From assembly GCF_011420305.2 (NCBI RefSeq), contig NZ_CP061769.1:62001-126000 (forward strand): a stretch of DNA of 64,000 nucleotides, read 5' to 3'. Position numbers and translations under genes: made by a program. The notes below the pieces were generated by a model. That model had not been told where the DNA came from. It made no database searches and saw only the letters and a list, made by a program, of their open reading frames with translations. Below, in pieces: positions 11,283 through 20,187 of this stretch. Each line of letters begins with the position of its first letter. Within the stretch, counting starts at the first letter, position 1. This stretch comes from Nocardioides ochotonae. GTDB taxonomy: Bacteria; Actinomycetota; Actinomycetes; Propionibacteriales; Nocardioidaceae.

Positions 11283-11306
11283 CGAGGTTAACGTTCGCTA
11301 ACCTCG
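11283..11306. promoter_or_regulatory. Operator palindrome at the leucine-degradation operon
   Basis: CGAGGTTAACG (11283-11293) and CGCTAACCTCG (11296-11306) are inverted arms with 10 of 11 matches around TT. Each arm contains TAACCT reading outward. On the plus strand this is the -10 box of the carboxylase gene, 6 nt before its GTG; a repressor bound here would block transcription directly. A TCGACG element at 11276-11281 is a plausible -35 with a 17-bp spacer. Confidence 0.7.
11299..11304 (+). promoter_or_regulatory. -10 box of the carboxylase operon, inside the operator
   Basis: TAACCT lies 6 nt before the GTG at 11311, giving a leaderless transcript. It is the right arm of the palindrome 11283-11306. 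Confidence 0.6.
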
Positions 11307-11310
11307 TGGG

Positions 11311-12894
11311 GTGACCGACGACGGACGGCCCGACCTGCGGGCGCTCACCGACCAGCTGCGCGAGCGGCTCGCGACCGCCCGGCGCGGCGGGTCCCAGGCG
11401 GCCCGCGACAAGCACACCGCGCGCGGCAAGCTGCTGGTGCGCGAGCGGGTCGCCCGGCTGCTCGACCCCGGGAGCCCGTTCCTGGAGATCGCGCCGCTCG
11501 CGGCGTACGGGATGTACGGCGCCGAGGGCGAGGAGCACGCGGTGCCCTCGGCCGGCGTGGTCGCGGGGATCGGCCGGGTGTCGGGACGCACCTGCATGGT
11601 GGTCGCCAACGACGCGACGGTGAAGGGCGGCACCTACTACCCGCTCACGGTCAAGAAGCACCTGCGCGCGCAGACGATCGCGCTCGAGAACAACCTGCCG
11701 TGCCTCTACCTCGTCGACTCCGGCGGCGCGTTCCTGCCGATGCAGGACGAGGTCTTCCCCGACCGCGAGCACTTCGGGCGGATCTTCTTCCACCAGGCCC
11801 AGCTCTCGGCGCGCGGCATCCCGCAGGTCGCCGCGGTGATGGGCTCGTGCACCGCGGGCGGCGCCTACGTGCCGGCGATGAGCGACGAGACCGTCATCGT
11901 GCGCAACCAGGGCACGATCTTCCTCGGCGGACCGCCGCTGGTGAAGGCAGCGACCGGCGAGGTCGTCACCGCCGAGGAGCTCGGCGGGGGAGAGGTGCAC
12001 GCCCGCACCTCCGGGGTGGTCGACCACCTCGCCGAGGACGACGCCCACGCGCTCGCCATCCTGCGCGGGATCGCGGAGACCTTCCCGGCCCCGGCCCCCA
12101 CGCCGTGGGAGGTGCGCCCGGTCGAGGAGCCCGCCGAGGACCCCACGACGCTGTACGACGTGGTGCCGACCGACCCGCGCACGCCGTACGACGTGCGCGA
12201 GGTGATCCGCCGGGTGGTGGACGGCAGCCGGTTCTCGGAGTTCAAGCAGCTCTACGGCGAGACCCTGGTCTGCGCGTTCGCGCACGTGTGGGGCCACCCG
12301 GTCGGGATCATCGCCAACAACGGCGTGCTGTTCAGCGAGTCCGCGCTCAAGGGCGCGCACTTCGTCGAGCTGTGCAACCAGCGCGGCATCCCGCTGGTCT
12401 TCCTGCAGAACATCTCCGGCTTCATGGTCGGGCGCGAGTACGAGAACCGCGGGATCGCCCGCGACGGCGCCAAGCTGGTCACCGCCGTCGCGTGCAGCGT
12501 GGTCCCCAAGCTCACCGTCGTCATCGGCGGCTCGTTCGGCGCCGGCAACTACGGCATGGCCGGGCGCGCCTACGACCCGCGCTTCTTGTGGATGTGGCCC
12601 AACGCCCGGATCTCGGTGATGGGCGGCGAGCAGGCCGCCTCGGTGCTGGCCACCGTGCGCCGCGACGGCCTGGAGGCCCGCGGCGAGGAGTGGCCGGTGG
12701 AGGCCGAGGAGGCGTTCAAGGCCCCGATCCGCGAGCAGTACGACGCGCAGGGCTCGGCGTACTACTCCACCGCCCGGCTCTGGGACGACGGCATCATCGA
12801 CCCCGCCGACACCCGCCGGGTGCTCGGCCTCGCCCTGGCGACGACCGCGCACGCCCCGGTCCCGGCGCCCTCCTACGGCATCTTCCGGATGTGA
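11311..12894 (+). CDS. liuB: Methylcrotonyl-CoA carboxylase-type carboxyltransferase (beta) subunit
   Basis: A 527-aa acyl-CoA carboxyltransferase that moves carboxylate from carboxybiotin onto the acyl-CoA. The middle shows [33 protein letters not shown] and [15 protein letters not shown], matching the methylcrotonyl-CoA branch (LiuB/AccD1) better than the propionyl branch. The oxyanion-hole region [13 protein letters not shown] is present. GTG 11311 is used without a Shine-Dalgarno, consistent with a leaderless message. Followed after 13 bp by the biotin-carboxylase subunit and then HMG-CoA lyase, it fits leucine/isovalerate breakdown. The matching isovaleryl-CoA dehydrogenase is not in this window. 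Confidence 0.92.
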   Translation: MTDDGRPDLRALTDQLRERLATARRGGSQAARDKHTARGKLLVRERVARLLDPGSPFLEIAPLAAYGMYGAEGEEHAVPSAGVVAGIGRVSGRTCMVVANDATVKGGTYYPLTVKKHLRAQTIALENNLPCLYLVDSGGAFLPMQDEVFPDREHFGRIFFHQAQLSARGIPQVAAVMGSCTAGGAYVPAMSDETVIVRNQGTIFLGGPPLVKAATGEVVTAEELGGGEVHARTSGVVDHLAEDDAHALAILRGIAETFPAPAPTPWEVRPVEEPAEDPTTLYDVVPTDPRTPYDVREVIRRVVDGSRFSEFKQLYGETLVCAFAHVWGHPVGIIANNGVLFSESALKGAHFVELCNQRGIPLVFLQNISGFMVGREYENRGIARDGAKLVTAVACSVVPKLTVVIGGSFGAGNYGMAGRAYDPRFLWMWPNARISVMGGEQAASVLATVRRDGLEARGEEWPVEAEEAFKAPIREQYDAQGSAYYSTARLWDDGIIDPADTRRVLGLALATTAHAPVPAPSYGIFRM

Positions 12895-12907
12895 GGGGAT
12901 GAGGACC

Positions 12908-14839
12908 ATGACCCGCCGAGCCGTGCCGATCCGCACGCTCCTCATCGCCAACCGCGGCGAGATCGCGCTGCGCGTCATGCGCACCGCGCGCGCCCTCGGG
13001 ATCCGCACGGTCGCGATCTTCACCGACCTCGACGCCGCGGCGCCGCACGTGCGCGCGGCCACCGACGCGGTCCGGGTGAGCAGCTACCTCGACGTCGACG
13101 CGGTCGTGAGCGCGGCTCGGGTCAGCGGCGCCGACGCCGTGCACCCCGGCTACGGCTTCCTCTCCGAGCGCGCCGAGCTGGCCCGCGCCCTCGACGCCGC
13201 CGGGATCCGCCTGGTCGGCCCGAGCGCAGAGGTCATCGACCTGATGGGCCGCAAGGACGCCGCCCGCGAGGTCGCGATCGCGGCCGGTGTCCCGGTCGTC
13301 CCCCAGGGCGAGCCGGGCAGCCCCGACGGTTACCCGGTCCTGGTCAAGGCCGCCTCGGGCGGCGGCGGCAAGGGCATGCGGATCGTCCGCACCCCCGAGG
13401 AGTACGACGCCGCGGTGGCCGCCGCGAAGCGCGAGGCGCTGGCGGCGTTCGGCGACGACACCCTGCTGGTGGAGCGGTACGTCGAGCACGGCCGGCACCT
13501 GGAGGTGCAGGTCCTCGCCGACGCGCACGGGAACGTGCTCCACCTCTTCGAGCGCGACTGCTCCACCCAGCGCCGGCACCAGAAGGTGCTGGAGGAGGCC
13601 CCCGGGCCGACCGTCGACCCGTTCCTGCGGCACCGGCTGACCACGGCGGCCGTCGAGCTGGCCCGCCAGGTCGGCTACGTCGGCGCCGGCACCGTGGAGT
13701 TCCTCCTCGACGCCGACACCGGCGAGTTCTACTTCCTGGAGATGAACACCCGGCTCCAGGTCGAGCACCCGGTCACCGAGGCGGTCACCGGGATCGACCT
13801 GGTCGCAATGCAGCTGCGGGTCGCGTCCGGGGAGGAGCTGGACCACACCCAGGATCAGTTCGTGATGGGCATCCACGGCCACGCCATCGAGGCCCGGGTG
13901 TACGCCGAGGACGCGTTCGGCGGCTTCCTGCCGCAGGCCGGCACCGCCTCGCTCGTGCGCTGGCCGGGGCCGCCGGAGGCGGAGACCTCCGCGGAGGCCA
14001 CGACCGTCCGGGTGCACCACGCGCTGGAGAGCGGGCAGGTGGTCTCCACGGCGTACGACCCGATGCTCGGCAAGGTGATCGTGCACGGGCCGGACCGCGA
14101 GTCGGCCCGCCTCGCGCTCCTCGACGCCCTGGCCGGCACGGCGGTCCTGGGGCTCACCACCAACACCGGCTTCCTGCATGCCCTGGTCGCGAGCGAGGAG
14201 TTCCGCGACGCGACCATCGACACCGCCTGGCTGGACACCGCCGAGGTCCCCGCGCCCTCGCCCGACCTGCCCCGGATGATGGCGGCCTGGGTGGCGGCGA
14301 TGCTGATCGCCGGCGAGGAGGACCCGAGCGACCCCTTCCGGGCCGACGGCTGGCGCTCGGCCGGCGAGCCCGCCCCGGTCCGGGTCGAGCTGGACCGCCC
14401 GGTGCTCGTGGACCGGGTCCGCGGCACCGTCGACGGCGTACCCGTGCGGCAGCACGCGGCCGCCGACCACGTGCTGGTGCTCAGCATTGACGGGCGCCGA
14501 CACCGCGCGGTCGTGAACGTGCAGCCGCACCTCGCCGAGGTCGTCCACCTCGGTCAGCGCTTCGTGTTCCGCCGTCCCGACGTGCTCGCCGACCACGGGC
14601 CGGCCATCGGCGACGGCACCGTCCTCGCGCCGATGCCGGGCACCGTGCTGGAGGTGAGCGTCGCGGTCGGCGAGGAGGTCGTCGAGGGCCAGGCGCTGGG
14701 CATGATGGAGGCGATGAAGATGGAGCTGACGCTGCGCGCGCCGTTCGCCGGCACCCTCGCCGCGGTCGACGCGGTCGCCGGGACCCAGGTCGCGCTCGGG
14801 ACGCCGTTGTTCCACGTGGAACCAGCGGGACAGGAGTGA
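12908..14839 (+). CDS. liuD: Methylcrotonyl-CoA carboxylase-type biotin carboxylase/carrier (alpha) subunit
   Basis: A 643-aa protein with an N-terminal biotin carboxylase (LIANRGEIALRV, KAASGGGGKGMRIV, MNTRLQVEHPVTE) and a C-terminal biotinyl domain whose lysine lies in MEAMKMELT. ATP and bicarbonate carboxylate the biotin, which then serves the beta subunit upstream. ATG 12908 is preferred over 12899 because AGGGG sits 9 nt upstream of it. The stop overlaps the ribosome-binding region of the HMG-CoA lyase gene. Length and order beta-alpha-lyase match liu operons. Confidence 0.93.
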   Translation: MTRRAVPIRTLLIANRGEIALRVMRTARALGIRTVAIFTDLDAAAPHVRAATDAVRVSSYLDVDAVVSAARVSGADAVHPGYGFLSERAELARALDAAGIRLVGPSAEVIDLMGRKDAAREVAIAAGVPVVPQGEPGSPDGYPVLVKAASGGGGKGMRIVRTPEEYDAAVAAAKREALAAFGDDTLLVERYVEHGRHLEVQVLADAHGNVLHLFERDCSTQRRHQKVLEEAPGPTVDPFLRHRLTTAAVELARQVGYVGAGTVEFLLDADTGEFYFLEMNTRLQVEHPVTEAVTGIDLVAMQLRVASGEELDHTQDQFVMGIHGHAIEARVYAEDAFGGFLPQAGTASLVRWPGPPEAETSAEATTVRVHHALESGQVVSTAYDPMLGKVIVHGPDRESARLALLDALAGTAVLGLTTNTGFLHALVASEEFRDATIDTAWLDTAEVPAPSPDLPRMMAAWVAAMLIAGEEDPSDPFRADGWRSAGEPAPVRVELDRPVLVDRVRGTVDGVPVRQHAAADHVLVLSIDGRRHRAVVNVQPHLAEVVHLGQRFVFRRPDVLADHGPAIGDGTVLAPMPGTVLEVSVAVGEEVVEGQALGMMEAMKMELTLRAPFAGTLAAVDAVAGTQVALGTPLFHVEPAGQE

Positions 14840-14844
14840 CACCC

Positions 14845-15792
14845 ATGACGAGCCTGCCGATGACCGTGCGCGACCCCGCGCTGCCCGAGCGGGTGACCAT
14901 CTGGGAGGTCGGCCCGCGCGACGGGCTGCAGAACGAGTCCGCGCTGGTGCCGACCGAGGTGAAGGCGGAGTTCTGCCGGCGGCTGCTCGCCGCGGGCCTG
15001 CCGGTGGTCGAGGCGACCAGCTTCGTGCACCCGCGCTGGGTGCCGCAGCTGGCCGACGCCGCCGACCTGCTCACCGCCCTGGCCGCCGACCTCGGCGAGA
15101 CCGCCCGCGACCTGCCGGTGCTGGTGCCCAACGAGCGCGGCCTGGACCGGGCGCTGGAGCTGGGCTGTCGCCACGTCGCGATCTTCGCCTCGGCCACCGA
15201 GACCTTCGCCCAGCGCAACCTCAACCGCTCGTTGGAGGGCCAGCTGGCGATGTTCGAGCCGACCGTACGCCGCGCGAAGGACGCCGGCCTGGAGGTCCGC
15301 GGCTACGTCTCGATGTGCTTCGGCGACCCCTGGGAGGGGCCGGTGCCGCTCGAGCAGGTCGTCACCGTGGGGCGCCGGCTGCTCGACCTGGGCGCCGATC
15401 GGCTCAGCATCGGCGACACCATCGGCGTCGGCACCGCCGCCCATGTCGCCGCGCTGGTGGAGGCGTTCGGGGCGGCCGGCGTACCGGTCGAGCGGCTCGC
15501 GATGCACTTCCACGACACCTACGGACAGGCGCTCGCCAACGCCCACGCGGCGCTGCGCGCGGGGGTCACCACCCTGGACGCCAGCGCCGGCGGACTGGGC
15601 GGCTGCCCCTACGCGCACAGCGCCACCGGCAACCTCGCCACCGAGGACCTGGTGTGGCTGCTGGACGGTCTCGGGATCGAGCACGGGGTCGACCTCGAGG
15701 CCCTCGTCGCGACCAGCACCTGGATGGCCGCGCACCTGGGGCGACCGAGCCCGTCGGCCGTCGTACGGGCACTGGCACAATCGTCCGGGTGA
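14845..15792 (+). CDS. liuE: Hydroxymethylglutaryl-CoA lyase
   Basis: A 315-aa TIM-barrel lyase that splits HMG-CoA to acetyl-CoA and acetoacetate, the last leucine-specific step. Seen: EVGPRDGLQNE at the N-terminus, HFHDTYGQALANA (metal-binding His residues) and the glycine-rich cysteine loop GLGGCPYA. ATG 14845 is placed 8 nt after AGGAG; a GTG at 14836 would add three residues. The stop overlaps the sulfotransferase start (GTGA). An alternative name is mvaB. Confidence 0.94.
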   Translation: MTSLPMTVRDPALPERVTIWEVGPRDGLQNESALVPTEVKAEFCRRLLAAGLPVVEATSFVHPRWVPQLADAADLLTALAADLGETARDLPVLVPNERGLDRALELGCRHVAIFASATETFAQRNLNRSLEGQLAMFEPTVRRAKDAGLEVRGYVSMCFGDPWEGPVPLEQVVTVGRRLLDLGADRLSIGDTIGVGTAAHVAALVEAFGAAGVPVERLAMHFHDTYGQALANAHAALRAGVTTLDASAGGLGGCPYAHSATGNLATEDLVWLLDGLGIEHGVDLEALVATSTWMAAHLGRPSPSAVVRALAQSSG

Positions 15793-16898
15793 GCTCCCCG
15801 AAACGCCGCGTCTACCTGCACATCGGCGCACCGAAGACGGGGACGACCTACCTCCAGCGGCGACTCGGGGCCAATGCGCGCTCGCTGGCGGGACATGGCG
15901 TCTACGTCCCCGGCCGAGGCCCGTTCGTGCGCCCGGACATCTTCCACTTCCGCGCCGCCCTCGACCTGCTCGAGCAGGACTGGGGCGGCCCGCCCGGACA
16001 CGCCACCGGCAACTGGGAGGCGCTCGTGCAGCGGGTGCGCCGCCACAGCGGCTCCGTGGTGATCAGCCACGAGATCCTCGCGCCGGCCAGCGCCGACAAG
16101 ATCGCGAAGGCCAAGCGCGAGCTCGCCGCCGGCGGCGCCGAGATCCACATCGTCTACTCCGCGCGCGACCTGGCCCGGCAGCTGCCGGCCGCCTGGCAGG
16201 AGAGCATCAAGCAGGGCCAGTCGTGGCGCTTCGGGCGGTTCCTGAAGGACTACCGCGAGGGCCGTCCGTTCTTCGCCCAGGCCTTCGACCTGCCGGCCGT
16301 GCTCAACAGCTGGTCGGCCGGGCTGGCGCCCGAGCAGGTGCACGTCGTCACCGTGCCGCAGCGCGGCGCGGTCACCGCGCCCGGCGACGACCTCTGGGGC
16401 CGCTACTGCCGGGCCTTCGGGATCGACCCGTCCTGGGCGCCGCGCGACCCCGAGCAGCGCAACGAGTCCCTCGGCATCGCCGAGACCCAGGTGCTGCGCC
16501 GGATCAACAAGCGGATGGGCCTCACCACGCGCCGCGAGTACGAGCACGACCGGCTGGTCCGCGAGCTGGTCGCGCAGGAGAACTTCGTGCACCGCGAGTC
16601 CCAGCCGGTGCGCCTGGGCCCGCAGCACTTCGACTGGGTCGAGCAGGCCAGCGAGCGCTGGATCGAGTGGATCGAGGCCAGCGGGGTCGACGTCGTCGGC
16701 GACGTCGACGACCTGCGCCCGGTGCGCCCCGCGGAGGGGACGCGCTGGCGCAACCCCGACAAGCCGCGCTACCGCGAGGAGCTCGACGCCGCCCTGGAGG
16801 CGGTGCTGGTGCTCACCGAGGAGGCAGTACGCCGCCCGGACCCGTCCCGGCGGCTGCCGGGGCGGATCAAGCTGCAGGCGGAGAAGCTGCGCGACTGA
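15789..16898 (+). CDS. Sulfotransferase-like protein
   Basis: A 369-aa protein whose N-terminus YLHIGAPKTGTTYLQ (residues 9-23) is the PAPS-binding P-loop of sulfotransferases. A later segment with VYSARDLARQLPAAWQE resembles the 3'-phosphate-binding region (RDP-like). Acceptor is unknown; related actinobacterial proteins are annotated as sulfotransferases of carbohydrates or lipids, mostly untested. It starts at GTG 15789 inside the HMG-CoA lyase stop, so it is translationally coupled to the leucine operon although no metabolic link is obvious. Confidence 0.8.
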   Translation: MSSPKRRVYLHIGAPKTGTTYLQRRLGANARSLAGHGVYVPGRGPFVRPDIFHFRAALDLLEQDWGGPPGHATGNWEALVQRVRRHSGSVVISHEILAPASADKIAKAKRELAAGGAEIHIVYSARDLARQLPAAWQESIKQGQSWRFGRFLKDYREGRPFFAQAFDLPAVLNSWSAGLAPEQVHVVTVPQRGAVTAPGDDLWGRYCRAFGIDPSWAPRDPEQRNESLGIAETQVLRRINKRMGLTTRREYEHDRLVRELVAQENFVHRESQPVRLGPQHFDWVEQASERWIEWIEASGVDVVGDVDDLRPVRPAEGTRWRNPDKPRYREELDAALEAVLVLTEEAVRRPDPSRRLPGRIKLQAEKLRD

Positions 16899-16936
16899 GG
16901 CGGTCTGGTCCTCGCCGGCGACCCGGAACCACGGGC

Positions 16937-16956
16937 CGGTGCGGTTCGTCGCACCG
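16937..16956 (+). terminator. Small hairpin after the sulfotransferase gene
   Basis: CGGTGCG and CGCACCG form 7-bp arms around a 6-nt loop, 38 bp after the sulfotransferase stop. No T-run follows. Confidence 0.3.
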
Positions 16957-16959
16957 GGC

Positions 16960-17544
16960 ATGACCGCCTCCCGTCGTACTCTCGCCGTGGCGCTCGAGGA
17001 GCTCGCCGCCGACGCCGGGATCGACGCCCCGGCGGCACTGAGGAGTGGCGACCTCGCGGACGGGGACTGGTTCGTGCTCGACCAGAGCCCGACCGACGCC
17101 ACCGTCGCGACCGGTGCCTGGGACGCGAACGGCCCCGCGCCGGACGGCCAGACCGTCACCCTGCGGAAGGAGGGTGGGCAGTGGCGCGTCTCGGGCTGGG
17201 GCGACTGCCGGATCGTGGCGCGGGTGCTCGAGCCGGGACGGCAGGGGGTGGAGGTGCGCGCCGCGCGCGACCTGGACCCGACCTCGACGAGGCTGTCCCT
17301 GCGGCTGCGCGAGGGGGGCTGCACGGGCGGCCGGGACCCGCGGCCGCACCTGGGCGCCCCCGAGGTGGTGGAGACCGACGAGAGCGTCGAGATCACCTGG
17401 ACGAGTGCGGCCATCGACGGTGTGGCCACCTGTCAGGGGAACCCCTGGGTGCCGGACACCGTCGAGCTCGCCGCACCGTTGGGCGACCGGGTGCTGCTGG
17501 ATGCCTCGCGCTGGCCGGCGCACCCGATCGGGAACGGGGCCTGA
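16960..17544 (+). CDS. Hypothetical protein
   Basis: A protein of 194 aa from ATG 16960 (201 aa from 16939). No family is assigned. It looks soluble, lacks a signal peptide, and has an acidic beta-rich composition with three cysteines in the C-terminal half (DCRI, GGCTGG, ATCQGNPW). The end, PWVPDTVELAAPLGDRVLLDASRWPA, resembles short uncharacterised actinobacterial proteins with a terminal VxLxxPLGxRxLLD signature. A small hairpin (16937-16956) lies before the start and may end the previous operon. Confidence 0.6.
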   Translation: MTASRRTLAVALEELAADAGIDAPAALRSGDLADGDWFVLDQSPTDATVATGAWDANGPAPDGQTVTLRKEGGQWRVSGWGDCRIVARVLEPGRQGVEVRAARDLDPTSTRLSLRLREGGCTGGRDPRPHLGAPEVVETDESVEITWTSAAIDGVATCQGNPWVPDTVELAAPLGDRVLLDASRWPAHPIGNGA

Positions 17545-17566
17545 CCCGCAGGGTCGGCCGGGAGGC

Positions 17567-18280
17567 TCAGGCCGGGGGGCAGACCGGGGGAGTCGGCCGG
17601 CGGGCCAGCAGCTCGCCGGCGGCGTACCGCCCGACCCGCCAGGTGGCGTAGCCGTCGGCGCCCAGGCCGACCAGGCCGCCGACGACCGGCACCCGGCGAC
17701 CGACGGTGGTGGCCAGGCGCTTGCCGGCGATGCCGGTGATGATCGCGGCGGCGACCTCGGCGGCGATCACCCGGTCGAGGTCCGGGTCGTGCACGGGCGC
17801 GGTCGCCAGCGCCATCGGCGGCGCGGGCAGCTTGCGCTGGCCGACCAGCTTGTCGACCTCCTCGCCACCGATCAGGCAGGTGATGACCGCGTTGCGCACC
17901 CGCGGGTCCTCGAGGTTGTGGCCGCGCAGGTGGGCGATGACCGCGATCATCCGGCACTGCACGAGCGCCAGACCGGCGACGTTGGCGGGGATCGCGACCG
18001 CCGCGGTCACGAGGCCGCCCACGTTGGTCAGGAAGCCCTGCGCGCCGGCGTAGCGGACGTGGTCGTCGATCACCGAGCGGACCGCCTTCTCGACGTCCCC
18101 GTCCTTGGCCTTCAGGGCGGTCCGGGCCGCGCGCGCGGCGCTCGGCAGCGGGCCGGCGCCCTGGATCGCGCGCTGGAGCGCCTCGCGCACGAACGACGCG
18201 GTGAGTCCCGGCGCGGCGCTCAGGGCTCGCGGGGCCAGCTGGCGGCCCAGCGTCGACGCCATCGACCTCTTCACACCCAT
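17567..18280 (-). CDS. EcsC-family protein
   Basis: A 237-aa protein. The central part (FLTNVGGLVTAAVAIPANVAGLALVQCRMIAVIAHLRGHNLEDPRVR) is typical of the EcsC family, with hydrophobic segments suggesting membrane association; a second hydrophobic region follows near residue 190. Function is unknown beyond the link of EcsC with ABC transporter regulation in Bacillus. ATG 18280 is the start; TAGGAT at 18299-18304 could be its -10 box. It is divergent from aat. Confidence 0.85.
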   Translation of the reverse strand: MGVKRSMASTLGRQLAPRALSAAPGLTASFVREALQRAIQGAGPLPSAARAARTALKAKDGDVEKAVRSVIDDHVRYAGAQGFLTNVGGLVTAAVAIPANVAGLALVQCRMIAVIAHLRGHNLEDPRVRNAVITCLIGGEEVDKLVGQRKLPAPPMALATAPVHDPDLDRVIAAEVAAAIITGIAGKRLATTVGRRVPVVGGLVGLGADGYATWRVGRYAAGELLARRPTPPVCPPA

Positions 18281-18323
18281 GTCGCACCCATGCCCGCGAT
18301 CCTACGAAGACGGCGGTGAGCAG

Positions 18324-18329
18324 TACCGT
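18324..18329 (+). promoter_or_regulatory. -10 box of aat
   Basis: TACCGT lies 6 nt before GTG 18336 and decides this start over the upstream ATG at 18279. Confidence 0.5.
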
Positions 18330-18335
18330 CACGGA

Positions 18336-19019
18336 GTGCCCGTCGAACCGCCTCCCACCGCGTGGACCTTCCCGGACCCCGAGCGGTTCGACCCCGACGA
18401 CGACCTGGTCGGGGTCGGCGCCGACCTCGACGCCGGCACCCTGCTGGCGGCGTACCGGCGCGGGCTGTTCCCGATGCCGGGCTCGCGGCGCGACCCGATG
18501 TACTGGTTCAGCCCGGTGCAGCGCGGCGTGCTCCCGCTCGACGGGCTGAAGGTGTCGCGGTCCCTGCGCCGCTCGGTGCGCGACCTGGAGATCCGGGTCG
18601 ACACGGCGTTCGCCGAGGTGCTCGCGGCCTGCGCCGACCCGCGTCGCCCGGGCGCCTGGATCGACCGGCGGATCCGGGCGGCCTACACCCGCCTGCACGA
18701 GCTGGGCTGGGCGCACTCGGTCGAGACCTGGCGTGAGGGCCGGCTGGTCGGCGGGCTGTACGGCGTGGCGATCGGCGGGCTGTTCGCCGGGGAGTCGATG
18801 TTCCACCGCGAGCGGGACGCCTCCAAGGTGGCGCTGGTCGGCCTGGTGGACCTGCTGCGCGACGAGCACGCCGACAAGCGGATGCTCGACGTGCAGTGGC
18901 AGACCCCGCACCTCGCCTCGCTCGGCGTGGTCGAGGTTCCGCGCGCGGCGTACCTCTCGCGGCTCGCCGCGACGCTGGAGGTGCCGCTGCCCGCGGCGTT
19001 CGACGACGGGCTGCGGTAG
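18336..19019 (+). CDS. aat: Leucyl/phenylalanyl-tRNA-protein transferase
   Basis: A 227-aa enzyme that adds Leu or Phe from aminoacyl-tRNA to N-terminal Arg or Lys of proteins, marking them for ClpS/ClpAP-type N-degron turnover. It shows the family core: FPDPERFDPDDDLVGVGADLDAG split over the N-terminus, AYRRGLFPMPG, YWFSPVQRGVLPL, SVETWREGRLVGGLYGVAIGGLFAGESMF and MLDVQWQTPHLASLG. Length is normal. GTG 18336 is chosen from the -10 spacing. It stands alone between the divergent EcsC gene and the convergent rhodanese gene. Confidence 0.95.
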   Translation: MPVEPPPTAWTFPDPERFDPDDDLVGVGADLDAGTLLAAYRRGLFPMPGSRRDPMYWFSPVQRGVLPLDGLKVSRSLRRSVRDLEIRVDTAFAEVLAACADPRRPGAWIDRRIRAAYTRLHELGWAHSVETWREGRLVGGLYGVAIGGLFAGESMFHRERDASKVALVGLVDLLRDEHADKRMLDVQWQTPHLASLGVVEVPRAAYLSRLAATLEVPLPAAFDDGLR

Positions 19020-19023
19020 GGGC

Positions 19024-19353
19024 TCAGACCACCTGGGGAGCCTGGCCGTTCTCGCTGACCATCGGGCGCCCGGCGCCGGCCCAGTCGAGCATGCCGCCGT
19101 CGAGGTTGACCACGTCGCGGCCGTGCTGGGTCAGCCACGCGACCGCCTGGCTGGAGCGGCCGCCGACGCGGCAGACCACGAGCACCTGACCGTCCGGCAC
19201 CTCGTCGAGGCGGGACGGCAGGTCCATCAGCGGGATGTGTACCGCGCCCTCGATGTGGCCGTGCTCCCACTCGACGTCCTCGCGGACGTCGAGGACCGTG
19301 AGGCCCTCGGGGAGCGGGTTCGGTACGCCGTCGATGGAGACGGTGGGGATCAC
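19024..19353 (-). CDS. Rhodanese-like sulfurtransferase
   Basis: A single-domain rhodanese of 109 aa. The active-site loop is VVCRVGGRSSQAV, with the catalytic Cys at about residue 60, preceded by LDVREDVEWEHGHIEGAVHIPL. It would carry persulfide sulfur in the cytoplasm. The GTG start at 19353 has AGAGAAGG upstream. It is divergent from the DUF4396 gene; the CsoR/CstR-type palindrome at 19441-19457 lies 88 bp upstream, which suits sulfur- or copper-dependent control. Confidence 0.92.
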   Translation of the reverse strand: MIPTVSIDGVPNPLPEGLTVLDVREDVEWEHGHIEGAVHIPLMDLPSRLDEVPDGQVLVVCRVGGRSSQAVAWLTQHGRDVVNLDGGMLDWAGAGRPMVSENGQAPQVV

Positions 19354-19440
19354 GGGGGCCTTCTCTCGTGGCTGCGGGCGAGGTGTGCTGTCTCCATGAT
19401 CCGGGGTGTCGGGGGAGGCGCAACTCGGCAGGCATGGAAC

Positions 19441-19457
19441 ATACCCCCTGGGGGTAT
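19441..19457. promoter_or_regulatory. CsoR/CstR-type operator
   Basis: ATACCCCCTGGGGGTAT is a perfect palindrome around a central T and matches the C/G-tract, TAT-flanked form of CsoR-family operators. It sits between a rhodanese gene and a His-rich DUF4396 gene. CsoR senses Cu(I); CstR senses persulfide and controls rhodaneses. No csoR/cstR gene is present in the window. Confidence 0.75.
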
Positions 19458-19503
19458 TGTTCAATCGGGAGCAGACGGGTTCCGACGGCGAAGGCGAACG
19501 CTC

Positions 19504-20187
19504 ATGACACACCCGGCGCACCACACACACTCCCCGGCTCACGAGCACCCCGGTGGCGGGTCGCGGGCGATGGCGCTGAGCGCCACCCTCCACTGCCTGA
19601 CCGGCTGCGTGATCGGTGAGATCGCCGGCCTGGTGATCGGCACCGCGCTCGGCCTGGGCAACGGCTGGACGCTGGTGCTGGCGGTCGCGCTGGCGTTCCT
19701 GTTCGGCTACATGCTGTCCACGCTGCCGTTGCTGCGCGCCGGCCTGGGCGTCGGTGCGGCGCTCGCGGTCGTGCTCGCCGCCGACACGCTCTCGATCGCG
19801 ACCATGGAGGTCGTCGACAACGCGGTGATGGCGCTGGTGCCCGGCGCGATGGACGCGGGCCTGGTCAACAGCGTCTTCTGGCTGGCGATGATGCTCGCCC
19901 TCGGTGTCGCCTTCCTGGCCGCCTATCCGGTCAACGTGTTCCTGCTCGCGCGCGGGAAGGGCCACGCCCTCACCCACGGCTTCCATGGCGCCGCCACGCC
20001 GAGCGGCGCGCGCCGGCTGATCCCGGTGCTGCCGTCCGGCGCGCTCGCCGCCGTGATCGTGGCGTTCATGCTGGGCGGGCTGCTGGTCTCCGCTGCCGCG
20101 GAGCTGGGCGACGAGCCCGACGCCTCGACCGAGGACTCGCGGCAGTCCTGCGAGATCGACGCCGTGTTCCACGAGAGGTTCGGGTGA
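19504..20187 (+). CDS. DUF4396 integral membrane protein with His-rich N-terminus
   Basis: A 227-aa membrane protein with about five hydrophobic helices. The N-terminus MTHPAHHTHSPAHEH is histidine-rich and the first helix contains LHCLTGCVIGE, a Cys pair plus Glu conserved in DUF4396 proteins. These look like metal ligands, and the operator 47 bp upstream is of the CsoR/CstR class, so copper or persulfide stress is the best inference; function is not established. ATG 19504 is chosen as the start of the His-rich segment. The stop overlaps the next, frameshifted reading frame by GTGA. Confidence 0.8.
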   Translation: MTHPAHHTHSPAHEHPGGGSRAMALSATLHCLTGCVIGEIAGLVIGTALGLGNGWTLVLAVALAFLFGYMLSTLPLLRAGLGVGAALAVVLAADTLSIATMEVVDNAVMALVPGAMDAGLVNSVFWLAMMLALGVAFLAAYPVNVFLLARGKGHALTHGFHGAATPSGARRLIPVLPSGALAAVIVAFMLGGLLVSAAAELGDEPDASTEDSRQSCEIDAVFHERFG

